Origin: Pestalotiopsis fici W106-1
Lineage: Eukaryota > Ascomycota > Sordariomycetes > Amphisphaeriales > Sporocadaceae
Direction of reading: 5' to 3'
DNA length: 64,000 nt
Assembly (NCBI RefSeq): GCF_000516985.1
Contig: NW_006917102.1
Location: 434,001 to 498,000 of the forward strand
Part shown: one piece after another, positions 21,901 through 34,900 of the stretch
Numbering within the stretch: the stretch's first letter is position 1
How the letters are laid out: each line of letters begins with the position of its first letter
Made by a program: the position numbers and the translations under genes
Notes under the pieces: model-generated
Told to the model about the DNA's origin: nothing
What the model saw: only the letters and a program-made list of their open reading frames with translations
Database searches by the model: none

Positions 21901-24900
21901 CGTACGATATGCAAAATATTCCGAAATTTGCTAATTTAAAGGTTTAAATATAGATTTTGCTTAGCTTTAAACCTAATTTATTATTAGGCATATTTTAATT
22001 ATACGTATATAATGCGAATATCGATTTTTTTAATAAAAAACTCCGCTTAATATCCGGTATAAGCCTTATAATATTAATCGATTTTTAAAAAAAAATTAGG
22101 CTAATAATACGCCGGGTAATAATAGCTATTAATACCGTGATCCCGGCTAAATTTATAGCTTTTATGCCCGTATTATACGCGGATTTGCCTAACGATAAAA
22201 GCCGTGACTATATTTTTACCGCGTCGTATAATAGCGTATTTAACGTAATATTAAACGCGAGCTTCGAAAAAGCAATATTAATGCTTAATAACTTTATTGC
22301 ATTTATTATATTAAAACGGAAAACCCGCATCGGCCGTATCTCGGATATAAACGAAAACGGCTAAATCCTAATTTTTTGGGAAAAAGGCTATATTACCTAA
22401 ATAGCCGCGGTTTTAGATTATGCGGCTTTAGACGACGCGGACGAAGGTATATGGCTTTCCGACGAAATCGAATTCTCCGAAAAAATGCTTTAGCATTTAG
22501 AAAATAGCGATGCTTCGCACCGCGATTTATAAAACGCCGCGATCGCCTATAAACCGGGCGCGGATTATAATATGCTATTTTTAAATATAACGCGGCTAAA
22601 AAACGTTAGCTCCTTAAAAATATAATACGGCGTATACGTTTATAATATAAACCCGCGATAAGCAAAAAAGCTTCGAGCTTTTGCTAAATATTTCGATATA
22701 TTATAAATAAATCGGGGTATTATTAATATGCCGGACGACGAAAAAATAAAAATCCGCTTAATCGACGGATAGTAAAATTAGCATATAGCCGCGAAAATAT
22801 ATTAGGTCGGTATAAAGGACCGCGCGGATATAAACGAGATTTTAAATAAAATATATAAATTAATAGGAAATAACGGCTTAAAGCTAAATTAGTAATTTTA
22901 ACCGATATTATTCGCTTATTTTACGTTTATAATTTACCGTATAAGCAAAAAAAAAAAAAAACGGCTAGTTATCAATATACGAACGTTTAATAAGGTTATA
23001 ATAGCCGATATTTATCTTTTGCCTTCGTAAAATATAATAATCGCTAAAACCCGAAATAAAGCTTTTTTTTTATTATAAATATATCGGGCTTTTTTTATTA
23101 ATTGCTTATATACCCGGATAACAGGGATATAATAATTATTATTTCGCTATAAGGCCTTAAAGTATTTAACGTCGTGCTAATAGGATATAAAACGTTTTTA
23201 GCGTATATTTAACGATTTATAAACCGTATATTGGCCTATTTCCGCTATTGCGCCGATTTATTTATCGACGATATCCTTATTTCGAATTATATTTAAAAGC
23301 AATACCTAAAAGATATCGAAAAGGTATTTTAAACTTTTAACGAAAAAAACGTCGCTTTATCCTTTAATAAAATATAATTAGGATTCGCTTTAATTAAAAT
23401 ATTAGGTTTAATAATAAACGGATTAGGTATATTTATTACGGAGGACCGAATCGAGGCAATCCGTAAATTTAAAATACCGGAAACCCTAAATACGTTAGAA
23501 AATTATATTAGCCTAATTAGGTATTTTTAATAATTTATTCCGTATTATACGCAAAAAATCAAGCTATTTTAAGGCAAAAAAATAGCTATATTCGCTTAAA
23601 ACCGCAAAAACGGCAAAGTTTTTAAAACGAAATCCGGTAAAAAGAAATAGGCAGCCTAAACGAAATTTATTTTAATAATAGCAAAGCTTTAATTTTTTAT
23701 AATTATTTAGGACTAATTATGCGAAACTATATACCTTATTTATTAAAACCCTAATAAAATAACGTTTATTAAGCTCGATATTTTAAAAAAACGAGGCTTT
23801 AGCGTTATAATTTTTTACTTCGCTAAGCCTTAGGATAATAAGCATTTATACGTAAAAAATATTTAATTTATCTAATTTTTAAATAAAGCCTTTATGCTTT
23901 ATAAATCGGGCTATAGCGTTATTAAGCTTAAAATTGCGTGTTTTATATAAATATGCCGAATAAAGCGTATATAAATATAATTTTATAACGCCTTAGTTAT
24001 TATTATAACCGATTACTAAGCTATTAGGGGCGTCGTATAATAAATAAATTTTAAATCCGTCGATATAATAAAAAATAATATACGGTTAATAGCAACGTTA
24101 ATTTATTTTGCTTAATTCGATTTAAATATATAATATATTTTAAATACGGTAAATTTAATACCGAATGCGCTATTTAGGCTTTTAACGGAGGATAGCGATA
24201 AAAACCGTAAAACCCGCGGAAATATTATAAAATCGGAATTGGACGATATTACTAACGAATTCGGATATTACGCTATTTCCTAATTAATTATTAACCCTAT
24301 TTTTAAAGCCCGCATTATCGAAAGATATTAATAAGATAAAAAATAAGCCAGGCTTATCGACGGAATGCGCTAAATATAAGGCCGGTTTAATAAAATTAAC
24401 GCCCGCAAGCAAAAGGCTATAAATAAAAAATAGCCCTTTAAGCTTAAAGCACCGAATAAAATCGATTACCGTTATAAGCTTAATAACGGCTTAATATTTT
24501 ATATATTGCCTAATAGGGAAAAAAAGCTATGCATCCCCTTTAATTGCGTAAACGAATTATTAAAGATAATATACGACGATATTTATTATTTCGGATTTAA
24601 AAGGATGGCTTAAAAACTATAAAGCTTTATAATCCACGGATTACACCGGAAGATCCAGAAGTACGTCGATTATTATCCGTTTTGCCTGCGTAACCGGACG
24701 GATCGCGGATAAAAGCTCGGCCACCTTTAACCGATTAATATACCTAGCTAGCTTTTTTATATTATCGCTTAAAATTTTATCGTTGCTTTACCGGAAATGC
24801 TATTTTTCGGCTTTATATAGCATATTTTAAAATATAAATATTTTAATACTTATTTTATAATTATTTATAAATTCGCTAAAAAAAGGCTTTTTATCCCGGG

Positions 24901-25950
24901 TTATATTAAAATAATAATAAAAGAATAAGGCGAATAAATTATTAAAATATTAATAATATACGATTAAGAATACTTTTCCCGTATTATTTCGGACCGCGAC
25001 CTAAAATTTATAAGCGCTTTTTAGCAAATATTTTAGGCCCGGCACGGCATTAAAATTGCGCTAATAATTAGCTAATACCTTTAAGCCGATAAGTAATTAA
25101 AACGGATTAATTAAAACGTTAAAATCGCTATTTAATATTATATTAAGGCGTTCCTTAACGTTTTATAGGACCGTATAATTATTTTTTTTAGTATTACTTT
25201 AATAATACTAAATCGGAAGTATTAGGTAAATCTTTTAATAAAGTCGTTTTCGGGTTTAAACCGGCCATAATATTATTAGCGCTAAAAGTTTTACGGCACG
25301 ACGTGGATTTCGACGCCGCGAAAAAAACTTTTTAAACGAAAGCTAAGGCTATAATCGATTTCGCGGCCGACGTCGCTAAAATCCGTTATAATAAAATAAA
25401 AAACCTAATAATATTCGATATTAGCGCCGAGGTGTATTTTAAATTATACCAAGGATATAAGCTCCCCGGTAATTTATTACGAAAATAGTCTAATTAACGC
25501 GTTAGCTTATTTACCGTTATGCGTAAAATGGGCGATTTTATATATAAGCTTAATTTTTTAAGGTTTTAGCAGGTATATAAGGTAATATCCGTTAAATAGC
25601 TATTTACAGCGCTATTAGGCCTCGATCCGGTCGGACGGCGGCGGAGGCCGCTACTAGGACGAATTATCGTATAAGGCGACGACGATAAATAAAAAAATTA
25701 CAAAATTAAGCGATTAATTAACCGCCGTATTAACCGCTAATATAGGCGACCGAGCCTAAAGTATTTAATTCGATAAAAGGGATATTCCCCGATATACGAT
25801 TAATAGTATCCCTGCGATTATTTTATAAAAAACGCGGTAAAACTCGTTAATATATACGATAAATAATATAAAATAATAGCCGAAAAGCTAAAAACGAGAT
25901 ACGACGAACCGGCTTAATAACCTATCGAAATTAATAAAAAATAGCGCATT
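21901..25950 (+). pseudogene. Gypsy pol (protease-RT-RNase H-integrase), RIP-inactivated
   Basis: 22137-22364 matches the spacer after a fungal Gypsy protease (VLYADLPNDKSRDYIFTASY, LKRKTRIGRISD). Reverse transcriptase is at about 22.65-23.50 kb with the catalytic box FIDDILIS (23260-23285) and GLGIFITEDRIEAIRKFKIP, LENYISLIRYF and PYYTQKIKLF following it. RNase H would follow. Integrase is at about 24.7-25.2 kb: NFIVALPEM, ISDRDLKFISAFWQIF and ARHGIKIALIIS correspond to the DDE core motifs. RT before integrase supports Ty3/Gypsy. All parts share TAA/TAG interruptions. Confidence 0.8.
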
Positions 25951-26289
25951 ATAAATAAAATACTAAATATAAACGTCGAAATATAGCTATTAAGGCGCAA
26001 AACTATTATAGCCGTATAATTTTTAAGCGTTAAATATTATTATTTAAATATAATTATAAATTTAGCGCGCGCTATAATAAAAATAAACAAATAATTAATA
26101 TATAAGCTAAAGCGATAATTTTAAGCTAACACCCCGAAATACCTAATTATTAAATATATTAAATTATTTTTTATTCCGATAATACCCTTTTTTAGAATTA
26201 AATTATTAATATTTATATTTACCTTATTTCGGATAAAATAAGAATTTTTTATTAATCTCGCCGTAGCAATAGCCCGACGACGTAATAAA

Positions 26290-28200
26290 TATTAGTACCT
26301 TACGATGCCTTTTAATAATAAAGGTATTAATTCGCTTTTGCCCGCGTTTATAGCTTTCGATTACGGCGGTACCGTAAATATTACCGTTAAAAAAATGCAA
26401 TAGCTTAAAGCGCGTTAGCTATGCGTTATAGCTATTTTAGAGTATTTTAAAAAGCTGAAGAATATTATTAAGCCTTAATATAAAGGTAATAATCCCCGTA
26501 TTTACGAAAAATCTAGCTTTTTCGAAAATAACGACGCTAATACCGTCGCAAATAAAAAAGGCCGTACGTATTAGGCCCGAATATTAATAAAGGCTTTATT
26601 TAAGCGATAAGTTTACGATAAAAATATCGCCGACGTATTTAAATATTTAGTGAGTATCGTGCTTAACGAACCGTATAACAGCTCGGGGTTATATTAAGAT
26701 ATTTTTAAGCAGCTTATTAAGATTACCGCTAAAAAAAAAAATTTAGTTAAGACCCTGCTAAAGCAGCGTTAATAAATATTTTTATCCTATTGCCCGAATA
26801 GCTTAAAGCTATATATATTTACGGTAGCGTAAAAGAAGGATTTGGCTTTATATTTTAGAAAATAACTTATTAGCTGTAATATAATGGATTAGTTTGGATT
26901 ACGGTTAACTTTAATAAGGCTATTATCCCCGAATTTTAAATAAATTATTAGAAAGCTTATGTTTTTAACGCTAAGCCTAGAATAAATACCGAAAAGGAGA
27001 AATATAATTATAACCGCTATTGTTTCCCGCTTAACCCAAATATATACGTCGAGCCCGATAGCCTTATTGGCTCGGACGATGACGCCGACGCGTTAAATAA
27101 TAACGCAGATAATATAAACAAAATGAATCTGGTGGCTAATACCCCGGCCGAGGAGCCCCACGACTAGGACGGCTGGCTCGCCGACGACCTAGCAATTACG
27201 ATCTATGTTATTAACTAATTAAAACCGGATAATCTGCCCGATAACAAAAAATCCTTCCGGCTAAATAATTTATTAACTAATATAGCCTTATATATCGACC
27301 TTTTAGTATTAAATAAGCCTTTTAGCCCTAAACGCTTATATCGTGCTAATCCTTTTATCGGCAAAAAGGCTTATAAAATAAAAGAAATAATAAAAATTTA
27401 TATTAAAGGCGCTTTAAATTATTTTATACCCGAGCTAGCCGGCGGCTTTATTTTTTTAACCGAGTATTAAAAAATTACGAACGCTAAGGTTAATAATTTA
27501 TAAAGTAATAAAGTCGCTAAAGATATAATTGCTAATTAAGTTAAAATAATAATTACTAATAATAAAAACGTGCGAGATACGATCGATATTTTAATTCGGG
27601 ATAAGGTTAATAAATATTTGCGTAATAACGCTTATTTAAGGGAATTAGCCGCAGCCGCTAATAATTACGTTTAGGGAATAATCGATAAAGCCGTCGAGGT
27701 AGCTATAGCTAAGCGTACTCTAATATTTAAACGGGTTAATATATTACGATTTATTAAAAGTAACGATTCTTTTAAAAAACCGCGCTTTTTACCCTTAGCC
27801 CTAGTTATACCGGCTATTAAATAGCAGTTTATAGGTTTTAAAGCTAAATTCGCTAAACGTATAACCGCTAAAAATATACCGATTATCGAAATATTTAGCG
27901 ATATATCGTTTAATTCGGATGAGTTAATTCCGGCAATTTTGCCGGAGCCTAAATTTAAACCTAAGCTCGAGATATTTAAGTTTAAAAGCCGTAAAGGCTT
28001 AGCAAAGCGAAAGCTTACGGATATTTTTATTTAGCGGCTATTTAAACGCTTTCGCAAAATACGCCAGTTTTAAGGGATATAATATACCGACGGGAACGGG
28101 AATAGCATTATAAGATAACGGGTTAATAATAACGAAATATTAGGGATTAAATAATAAGGATTATATTAATATATTAATATATTATAATAAATTAAGAAAA
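26290..28200 (+). pseudogene. Extra decayed reading frame between integrase and 3' LTR
   Basis: About 1.9 kb of plus-strand coding-like sequence lies after the integrase. At 27040-27220 one frame reads EPDSLIGSDDDADALNNNAD and then NLVANTPAEEPHD.DGWLADD, an acidic linker. It goes on through AYLRELAAAANNYV to a basic tail ending near 28100. Stops are TAA/TAG at places where CAA/CAG would fit. No zinc finger, chromodomain or membrane segment was recognised. It could be an additional ORF of the element or the remnant of captured host sequence. Confidence 0.5.
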
Positions 28201-28205
28201 TAAAT

Positions 28206-28231
28206 TAAAAAAAAAAAGAGGAGAGGGGAGG
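28206..28231 (+). promoter_or_regulatory. Gypsy polypurine tract
   Basis: An uninterrupted run of A and G ending GAGGAGAGGGGAGG, immediately before the 3' LTR start TGTTAGGCG. This is the position and composition of the plus-strand primer of LTR retrotransposons. Confidence 0.8.
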
Positions 28232-28380
28232 TGTTAGGCGTAGCCTAATATAATAATTAAATAGATGATTAAGCGCGTAACGCTTAGTGTTGCTATATAA
28301 GAGATTAGCCTACGGCCAATTTATAAATAGGAAATGCATGTTTTTACCACACTTTTTCTATGACCTAATGGTGCCTAATA
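28232..28380 (+). repeat. Gypsy 3' LTR
   Basis: 149 bp, TGTTAGGCG to GCCTAATA, collinear with the 5' LTR at 13400-13548. It is followed by the target-site duplicate AAGCC at 28381-28385. Confidence 0.92.
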
Positions 28381-28385
28381 AAGCC

Positions 28386-28749
28386 GGTATATTTAAATAT
28401 AATAAATAAATACCTACCGTTTAATATAAATAACGTTAAATTTATATTTTTTAGCCCAAAAACCTATTATTATAACCGAATATATTCGCTTTTAAAATAA
28501 ATATTTTATAAATTTTATTATTTTTATATATAAATATATAAAATAAATAAAAACGCCGAAATTCCCCGAAAACGCTAAAACGAATTAATGCGAGCTAATT
28601 TATTAATAGCGCCCTTTTTTAATAAACGTTAAAATTTTTAAATAAACGATATTATTTATAATAATAATTTTTTCGCTTAATAAAATTCCTAAATTCCCGA
28701 TATTTATCGTTTAAAATATTATAATATAAAATTAATTATAAATAAATAC
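28386..28749. other. Decayed DNA between Gypsy and Helitron
   Basis: RIP-mutated AT-rich sequence with no recognised feature. It may contain the end of the Helitron coding region and its 3' terminus, but no CTRR terminus or hairpin could be assigned. Confidence 0.4.
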
Positions 28750-31700
28750 CTATATTTTAAAGTTAATATTTATAATATTAAAAAATTACCTTTAAAATTT
28801 ATTAATAATTATAAAAAAGCTTAGCTATATAAAAAATTGCCTACGGGACTATAAAAACGGTTAATTGTCCTTATTTTAATTTAGCTATAAGCGTAAAATC
28901 GCCTTTATTTATTTATAAAATTTATTATTTAATATCCGATTTTTGATATTATTTTAATAAAGCTTAATAATAGCAAAACAGGTATTATTATATATTTTTA
29001 TATCCGGAGAAAAATTACGTAATAATATAATAAAAACCTTTATTTTAAAGCGTAATTTAGCTAAAGGCATCCTTAATAGCTTTAATAAATAAAAATATTC
29101 CGTAAAAGGTAATTCGATTTTCGAAAAGCCGATATATATAAATTCGTTTCCGGAATTATATTCCCGAATAAGCCCGGGTATATAATTTAAAAAAACGTTA
29201 TTTATATCGTTTATCCGGGTATTATAAACGCAAAAAATCGCTTTATAAGCGAAAATATTAGGCTACGTTACGGTATTAGCTAAAATCGAGCGGAAATATA
29301 TATAATTTAATAACTCGTTTTAGCGCCGAAAAACCTTAGCGAAATTTAATAAATAAATAAAGCCGTTTATACGTAAATTATAAAAAAAAATTTAACTATT
29401 AAGCGTACGCTATATTTTCGGGGTCCGCCCGTAATAAACGTATATTTTTTATTAAAAATAGCTTTTATATTTAGCCTTAAATTTTTAATTTTTAAAAGCA
29501 GGTTTTAACCGTTTACGTGCGGCTATTTTTACGCATTATAAGCAGGATTTAGGTAAAATCGCCGCCTAATAAAATTAATATACCTTTAAAAAAATAATTT
29601 AGCCTTTAAATATCGCGTAGCGTTTTATCGACGGCATTAAAGCAATATTTATTTTATATAATTATTTTATTTTAAATAATAAAAGCGGTTTTTTAAAAAA
29701 GCTAGGCTTCGTCCGTCCTATATAAAACGGCATAAACTAAATCCGAATAAAAACGAATAAAGATTTTAAACCTCGAATAAATAATTTTACCTTTTAATAA
29801 TAATAACGCGGTAATACCGGATAACGCTATATAAAAAATTATATTACCGAATAAACGGTAATAATAATATAATATTTAATATAAAAAGGTTTTTTTATCC
29901 CGGCCGGCTTTTAAAAATAAAAATATATATTAAACGGATTTATTAAAATAGCCGCTATAATATCGTTAAATGCTTTTTATTAGCCGCTATTAAATTAAGC
30001 CAAATTCGACGCAAAGCTCGTTTTTTTATAAACCCGATTATAATCGAGCTCCGTCGATAAAAACCGATTATTAATTATTAAACCTTAATCGAAAACCGCG
30101 GAAAGCAGCCTAATAAATTCTTAAAATACGTTTAAAAAAATTAGTAATAAATTAAATAAAGGCTATAATCAAAATAAAGGCTTTTAATAATCGCCGGCTA
30201 GCCGCTTAAGCGTTTGATTTATTTTAAAAAATTATTATAAAAATATTTTCCGAATTTTTTTTAAATGCGTAAAAAATTATCGATTTCCTAAATTAATAAA
30301 ACGTAATAAAAAATATTTTTTATTTATTTTCCGTTTAAAAAATCCTTTAATTCGTCGAAAAAATATTTTTAATACCGATTATCCTTAATTAGCCTTTTCG
30401 CTTTATAAGTATTTTTAAACGTTATATATTTTTCGCTTTCGAAAATTATTAAATTATTTTAATTTATTACGCTAAAAATTATAATAAATAATATATATAA
30501 TTAGAATTTTTCGCCGGTTTAAAAGCCGATTTATTATATTTTTCCGATCGCGTTATACCTTTTATTTTTCCGTTTAATTTAAAATAAAATCGAATTATCC
30601 TATTTATATATTAATAAAAAATTTAAATATAATATATTATAAAATTTTATAAATTTTTAATTAAAATCCATTTAAATTATTAGCTTTATCCGGTTATTAT
30701 TAACCTTTTTTTACGCCGTAGCTTTGCTTAATTTTAGCTTATAAATAATTTTATTTTAACCCGGTAAATAAATATTAAAAATTTTAATAAATAAAAATAA
30801 GCTATATATAAAAAACTTTATTAAGCGTTAATAAGCTTTATACGGCTTTATATATTTATTAAATATATATTTTATAATTTTATCTTTATTTTATAAATTT
30901 TCGCTAAACCTTATAATAACCTAATTAGATTTTTTATATATATATTTATATATATATTTTACGGCTTTTACGGTTATATATATTTTAATATTAATATATA
31001 CCTAATATTTACGGCTTAAATACGGGTTATAAAGCATTATTTAGCGGTTATCGACGTTTTTTAAACCTTTTATAATATCTTTTATACCCGGAATATTATA
31101 TATCGGATATTTACGATATATAAAATAACTATTTTCGTAAATTACTATTTCCGAAAAATAATTTTTCGGGAATTTTTTAAAATATTTCCTATTAATTACG
31201 TATAAAAAAATACGAATAACGGCGCTTGCGTTATCGTAAAAATTAATAAAATAAAAACCGTAAATTATAAATTTAAATACGATATTACGAAAAACCCCGT
31301 TAAAATTAATATTAAAGCCGGGAATTTTTGCTCGAATAACCTTATTAATATTCGCGGGATTTAGCAGCCGATCGCGATTTATAAGCTTTAAAAATATTAA
31401 TAAATATATATATAGCAAATTTCGCTTTTAATATTCGATAATTTATATATATTTAGTATATTCGCTAAAGCAATTTAGCTCCGTAATATTACGTAATAGC
31501 TTTTTACGCTTTAAATCGAAAATATAAATACTAATATCCGGCTAATCGTTTACGGATTACCTTAGAAATAATTTACGCTTTATTTCCGGCTAATTCGGAT
31601 TTGCGGTAAAAATTACGAAAAATATAAATTTACCTAAAAAACGCGCTATAGCTATAAAATTTTAATAATAGCGGTATATATTTTATAAGCTTCCGATATA

Positions 31701-31900
31701 AAACGTAAGCAAATAAATGCTTTTAATACCTATATTATTTAAATTAAAATAATCGGACGCAAAAATATTTTTAAAGCTATTACGGAAATTAATACGGATT
31801 TTATTTTAATAATTCTTAATATATTAAAAAGCGTTTTATTTAGTAATAGCCTAAATATTAATTATAAATTATTAAAATAGCCTTTTATACGTAAATAGGA
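28750..31900 (-). pseudogene. Helitron Rep/helicase protein, RIP-inactivated
   Basis: Minus-strand relic of a rolling-circle transposon. From the N-terminal side: a Helitron Rep-like domain at about 31.75-31.45 kb (SIAIARFLGK-like, VIFTANPN.PEI, DISIYIFDLKRKKLLRNIT). An open stretch at 31418-31041 carries NPANINKVIRAKIPGF and YFKKFPKNYFSEIVIYENSY, the usual KFFPKPFSEET block, and ends LKNVDNR. KAVKYIYKYIYK comes next. A PIF1-type helicase at about 30.0-29.4 kb has a decayed Walker A (KPAGIKKPF, near 29900), SRFKIFIR and GGDFT.ILLIMRKNSR (near 29560). The C-terminal motif MPLAKLRFKIKVFIILLRNF lies near 29050. Termini are not resolved. Confidence 0.8.
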
Positions 31901-34900
31901 CCGATTAGCCTTTTTTTTAATAATAAAAATAATACCGGAATTATTTGCGTATCGTAATTATATTCCGGGCCTTTTTTGCCGGGCCGCGCTTATTTAAGCC
32001 TATTTTAAACCTTTTGCTACCGTTCGGCTATATTAAAATATATATAAACGGTATATATAATAAATATTTTATAAAAAAATTTTTTAACGCGAATTCGCTA
32101 AAGCTATATTTAGCTAAAATTACCTTACGCTAACGTTTAAATTCGGTATAATTTAAAAATATATTAGCGATATTATTAATAACCGGAAGATTTTTACGCC
32201 GTCGATCCGCGTTTTTTTTTATTATTAACCGTAGCTTAAAATTTAAAATAACTTTTAAAGCTTAATTATTTAAGCTTTAACGACGCTATTCGAAAACGGC
32301 TTAGGCAAAACGCTTTCGGGCTATTACGTAAATTTTTATATAAAAATTATAATAATATAAATAATTTAATAGCTAAATTATTATATTTAAATTAAAATTA
32401 TTATTTAGGCTTATCCGCATAAATACGGCTTTTTTCGGGTTTAAAAATATAATTATTAATATATCGGCTTAAACTTAGCCCGTAATTTTAAAGGCCTAAT
32501 TTTATAATATAAAATACCTTATATATAATAGCAATTAAAGCTATTATTGCCCGATTTAGGCTAACCGGGTATTATTTTAATTTTCGGTAATATTAAAAGC
32601 TATATAAATATAAATAAATAAATTATATTATATTAACGCAATATATTACGAAACGCCTTATTTCGTATATCGCGCCCGGAAAGCAACGCTTAAAAGAAAT
32701 TTAGCGGTTTTAAAAGCTTTCGAAAAATAACGCGGCCGTTATTATAGCATTTATTAAATATAAAGTTTTCGTTATTTTTTTTGTTAATAGCCTTTTTACG
32801 CTAATAAAAAATATTATAATAATCGTATTAATATTTTATAAACCTAACGTCGTTAATAAGCGCCGTAAATAAATTATTAATAAATAGCTATATAACGTAT
32901 TTAGCTATCGAATTTAAACGCTAAAATATAATATTTTATAAAAAAATTTAAATAAAAAAAAATAAATTAAATTTAATAAATATCGTTTTAATAATATTAA
33001 ACGTATCGAGGCTTAAAAGTAAAAAAGCGAATAATTATAAATAATAATCGTTTTAAACCGCGGCCGCGCTTTATTCGTTTTTATTTTTATTAACGCTAAA
33101 AATTTATATCGCGGAAGCTATTAGCCGGGCTTGTTTAAAAAGTTTCGAAATCGAAAAGCCGCGGGAAAATATTAATTAAGTAAAAAAGCGCCGCTTATTT
33201 TTAGGCAAGTTATAGTATCCGGTATTACGCTTATAATTTTTATACGGATTGCTTTTTGCGTTAAATCTAATTTTTTTAAAAGGTTAATCGCGGCTGTAAT
33301 AGCCGTATATATGCTATTTACGCGTTAATTTAAATAATAATATTATATATATATAATAAATTTTACGATAATAAAAAATGCATAAATATCGCTAAAAAAA
33401 TCGCGTACGCGATTAAAATACGCTATATAAAGCTAAATATAATATAAAAGAATTTATATAAATAATAATAATATTATTAGCGGATTTAAATATAATTATA
33501 TATATAAAATATTTAAAACTAATTATACGATATATCGTTATAAATAGCAAAAAAGCCCGAAAATACGCGGAAATAATAAAAATTTAATTATTAAAATAAA
33601 TTTATAAAATTAAATTAAATAATATTTTTTAATTATATAAAATAAATTATTAAGCTAGTTTTTTCGAGCGTTTAAAGCTTTTAATAAATATAAAAGCATT
33701 TATATTATTATTATCGTTATTTTTTATCGCCGCCGCTACCGCGCGCCCCCGGGTTTTATAAAGGCTAAATAATGCAGCTTTAAGCGTTAATATTAACCTA
33801 TTTTTAGCAAATTTAATATACCTTTATAGCGGCGTAATTATTTTTATTAGCGCGGAAAAAGCCGTAAAAGCGCTTTTATTAGCGGATTATTATTTAATAT
33901 AACGTTTAGCTTTATTTAAAACCTATTATTTTACGCTAAAATTATATTTTTTTATTTTATTTATTTTAGCCTTAATATTTTTTTATTTATTACGCTAGCG
34001 CTTTAACCTAATATTGCTTTAACCCGAAAGATACCGAGCCCTTTTTTTTATTTTTATTATAAAAGGTAGCTTTTTAAGCTCGAAAACCGCCGAAGGATCG
34101 AATTTAATATTGCTAACTTTAATTTAATTAGCGTTATTATTTTTAAAATCTATAATTATATCTTATATTTAAATATATTTATCGACGTCGGATTAAAACT
34201 ATTTATAACGTTCGGCTTCGATTATTAATTTTTCGCCTTTGGTTAAAACGGTATTAAATAAAAAATATATAAGCTATTTAAATATAGGTTTATTTTTTAT
34301 TAAATTAATAATAAGCCCGGCAAAGCTAGCTTATAAAAATACCGCCCCAAAAACTGCTATATTACTTAAAAAAAATTTATCGGGAACGGGAAAATATTTT
34401 AAGTAACGATAGCCACCGAAATATATTTATATAATTTCGTATATATTTATTATTTGGTAATACTTTTTAAAATCCTATATTTTTAAATATAGCTTTTATA
34501 TAATATATAGCGGAAAGCGTTTTTAATTATTTTTCGATTTAATATCCGGCTAATAGGAATTAATCGGACCCGTACGATATATAAAGCATTATAAAATTCG
34601 CTCGAAGGCAAGAATTAGAAAATTTTAGGTATTTTTTTTAACTTTATAACGTTTATAAACTAAATTTATACCTAAATAAAAAAAATTAGTTTTTTTTAAA
34701 TACGGCCTTTATACGATTTTTTTATAATATAATAAAATATAAAAAATAACACTAAATAGCAATTTAAAGTTCTTTATTTTATCCTATATAAAAAAAAATA
34801 ATAATAAGCGTAAATAGCCTTTTTTTCCGTATACTTTAAGGATTAAACGTACGGTTTAAACCTCGCAATTATAAATTAAACGTTATTACCGATTTAAGGA

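Larger units (their letters stand above)
13400..28380 (+). mobile_element. Ty3/Gypsy LTR retrotransposon (RIP-inactivated)
   Basis: A structurally complete element bounded by 149-bp LTRs (13400-13548 and 28232-28380) and 5-bp target-site duplications AAGCC (13395-13399 and 28381-28385). Its 3' LTR is preceded by a purine tract (28206-28231). Plus-strand coding order is gag, then protease, reverse transcriptase, RNase H and integrase, then a further decayed reading frame. It spans 14,981 bp, of which 5,266 bp are the nested Copia insertion and its duplicated target, so the element itself was about 9.7 kb, long for a fungal Gypsy. Coding frames are interrupted by TAA/TAG but remain collinear. 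Gypsy type is inferred from the reverse transcriptase and the RT-before-integrase order. Confidence 0.9.

Noticed and set aside
20838..22364. Two plus-strand ORFs (20838-21122, 22137-22364) as independent small genes
   Set aside because: They are RIP-spared windows in the Gypsy gag-pol frame; the second carries the protease-RT spacer motifs.
31041..31418. Minus-strand 125-residue ORF as a stand-alone gene
   Set aside because: It starts at no conserved position and carries the Helitron FPKPFSEE-type block, with matching decayed sequence on both sides in the same orientation.
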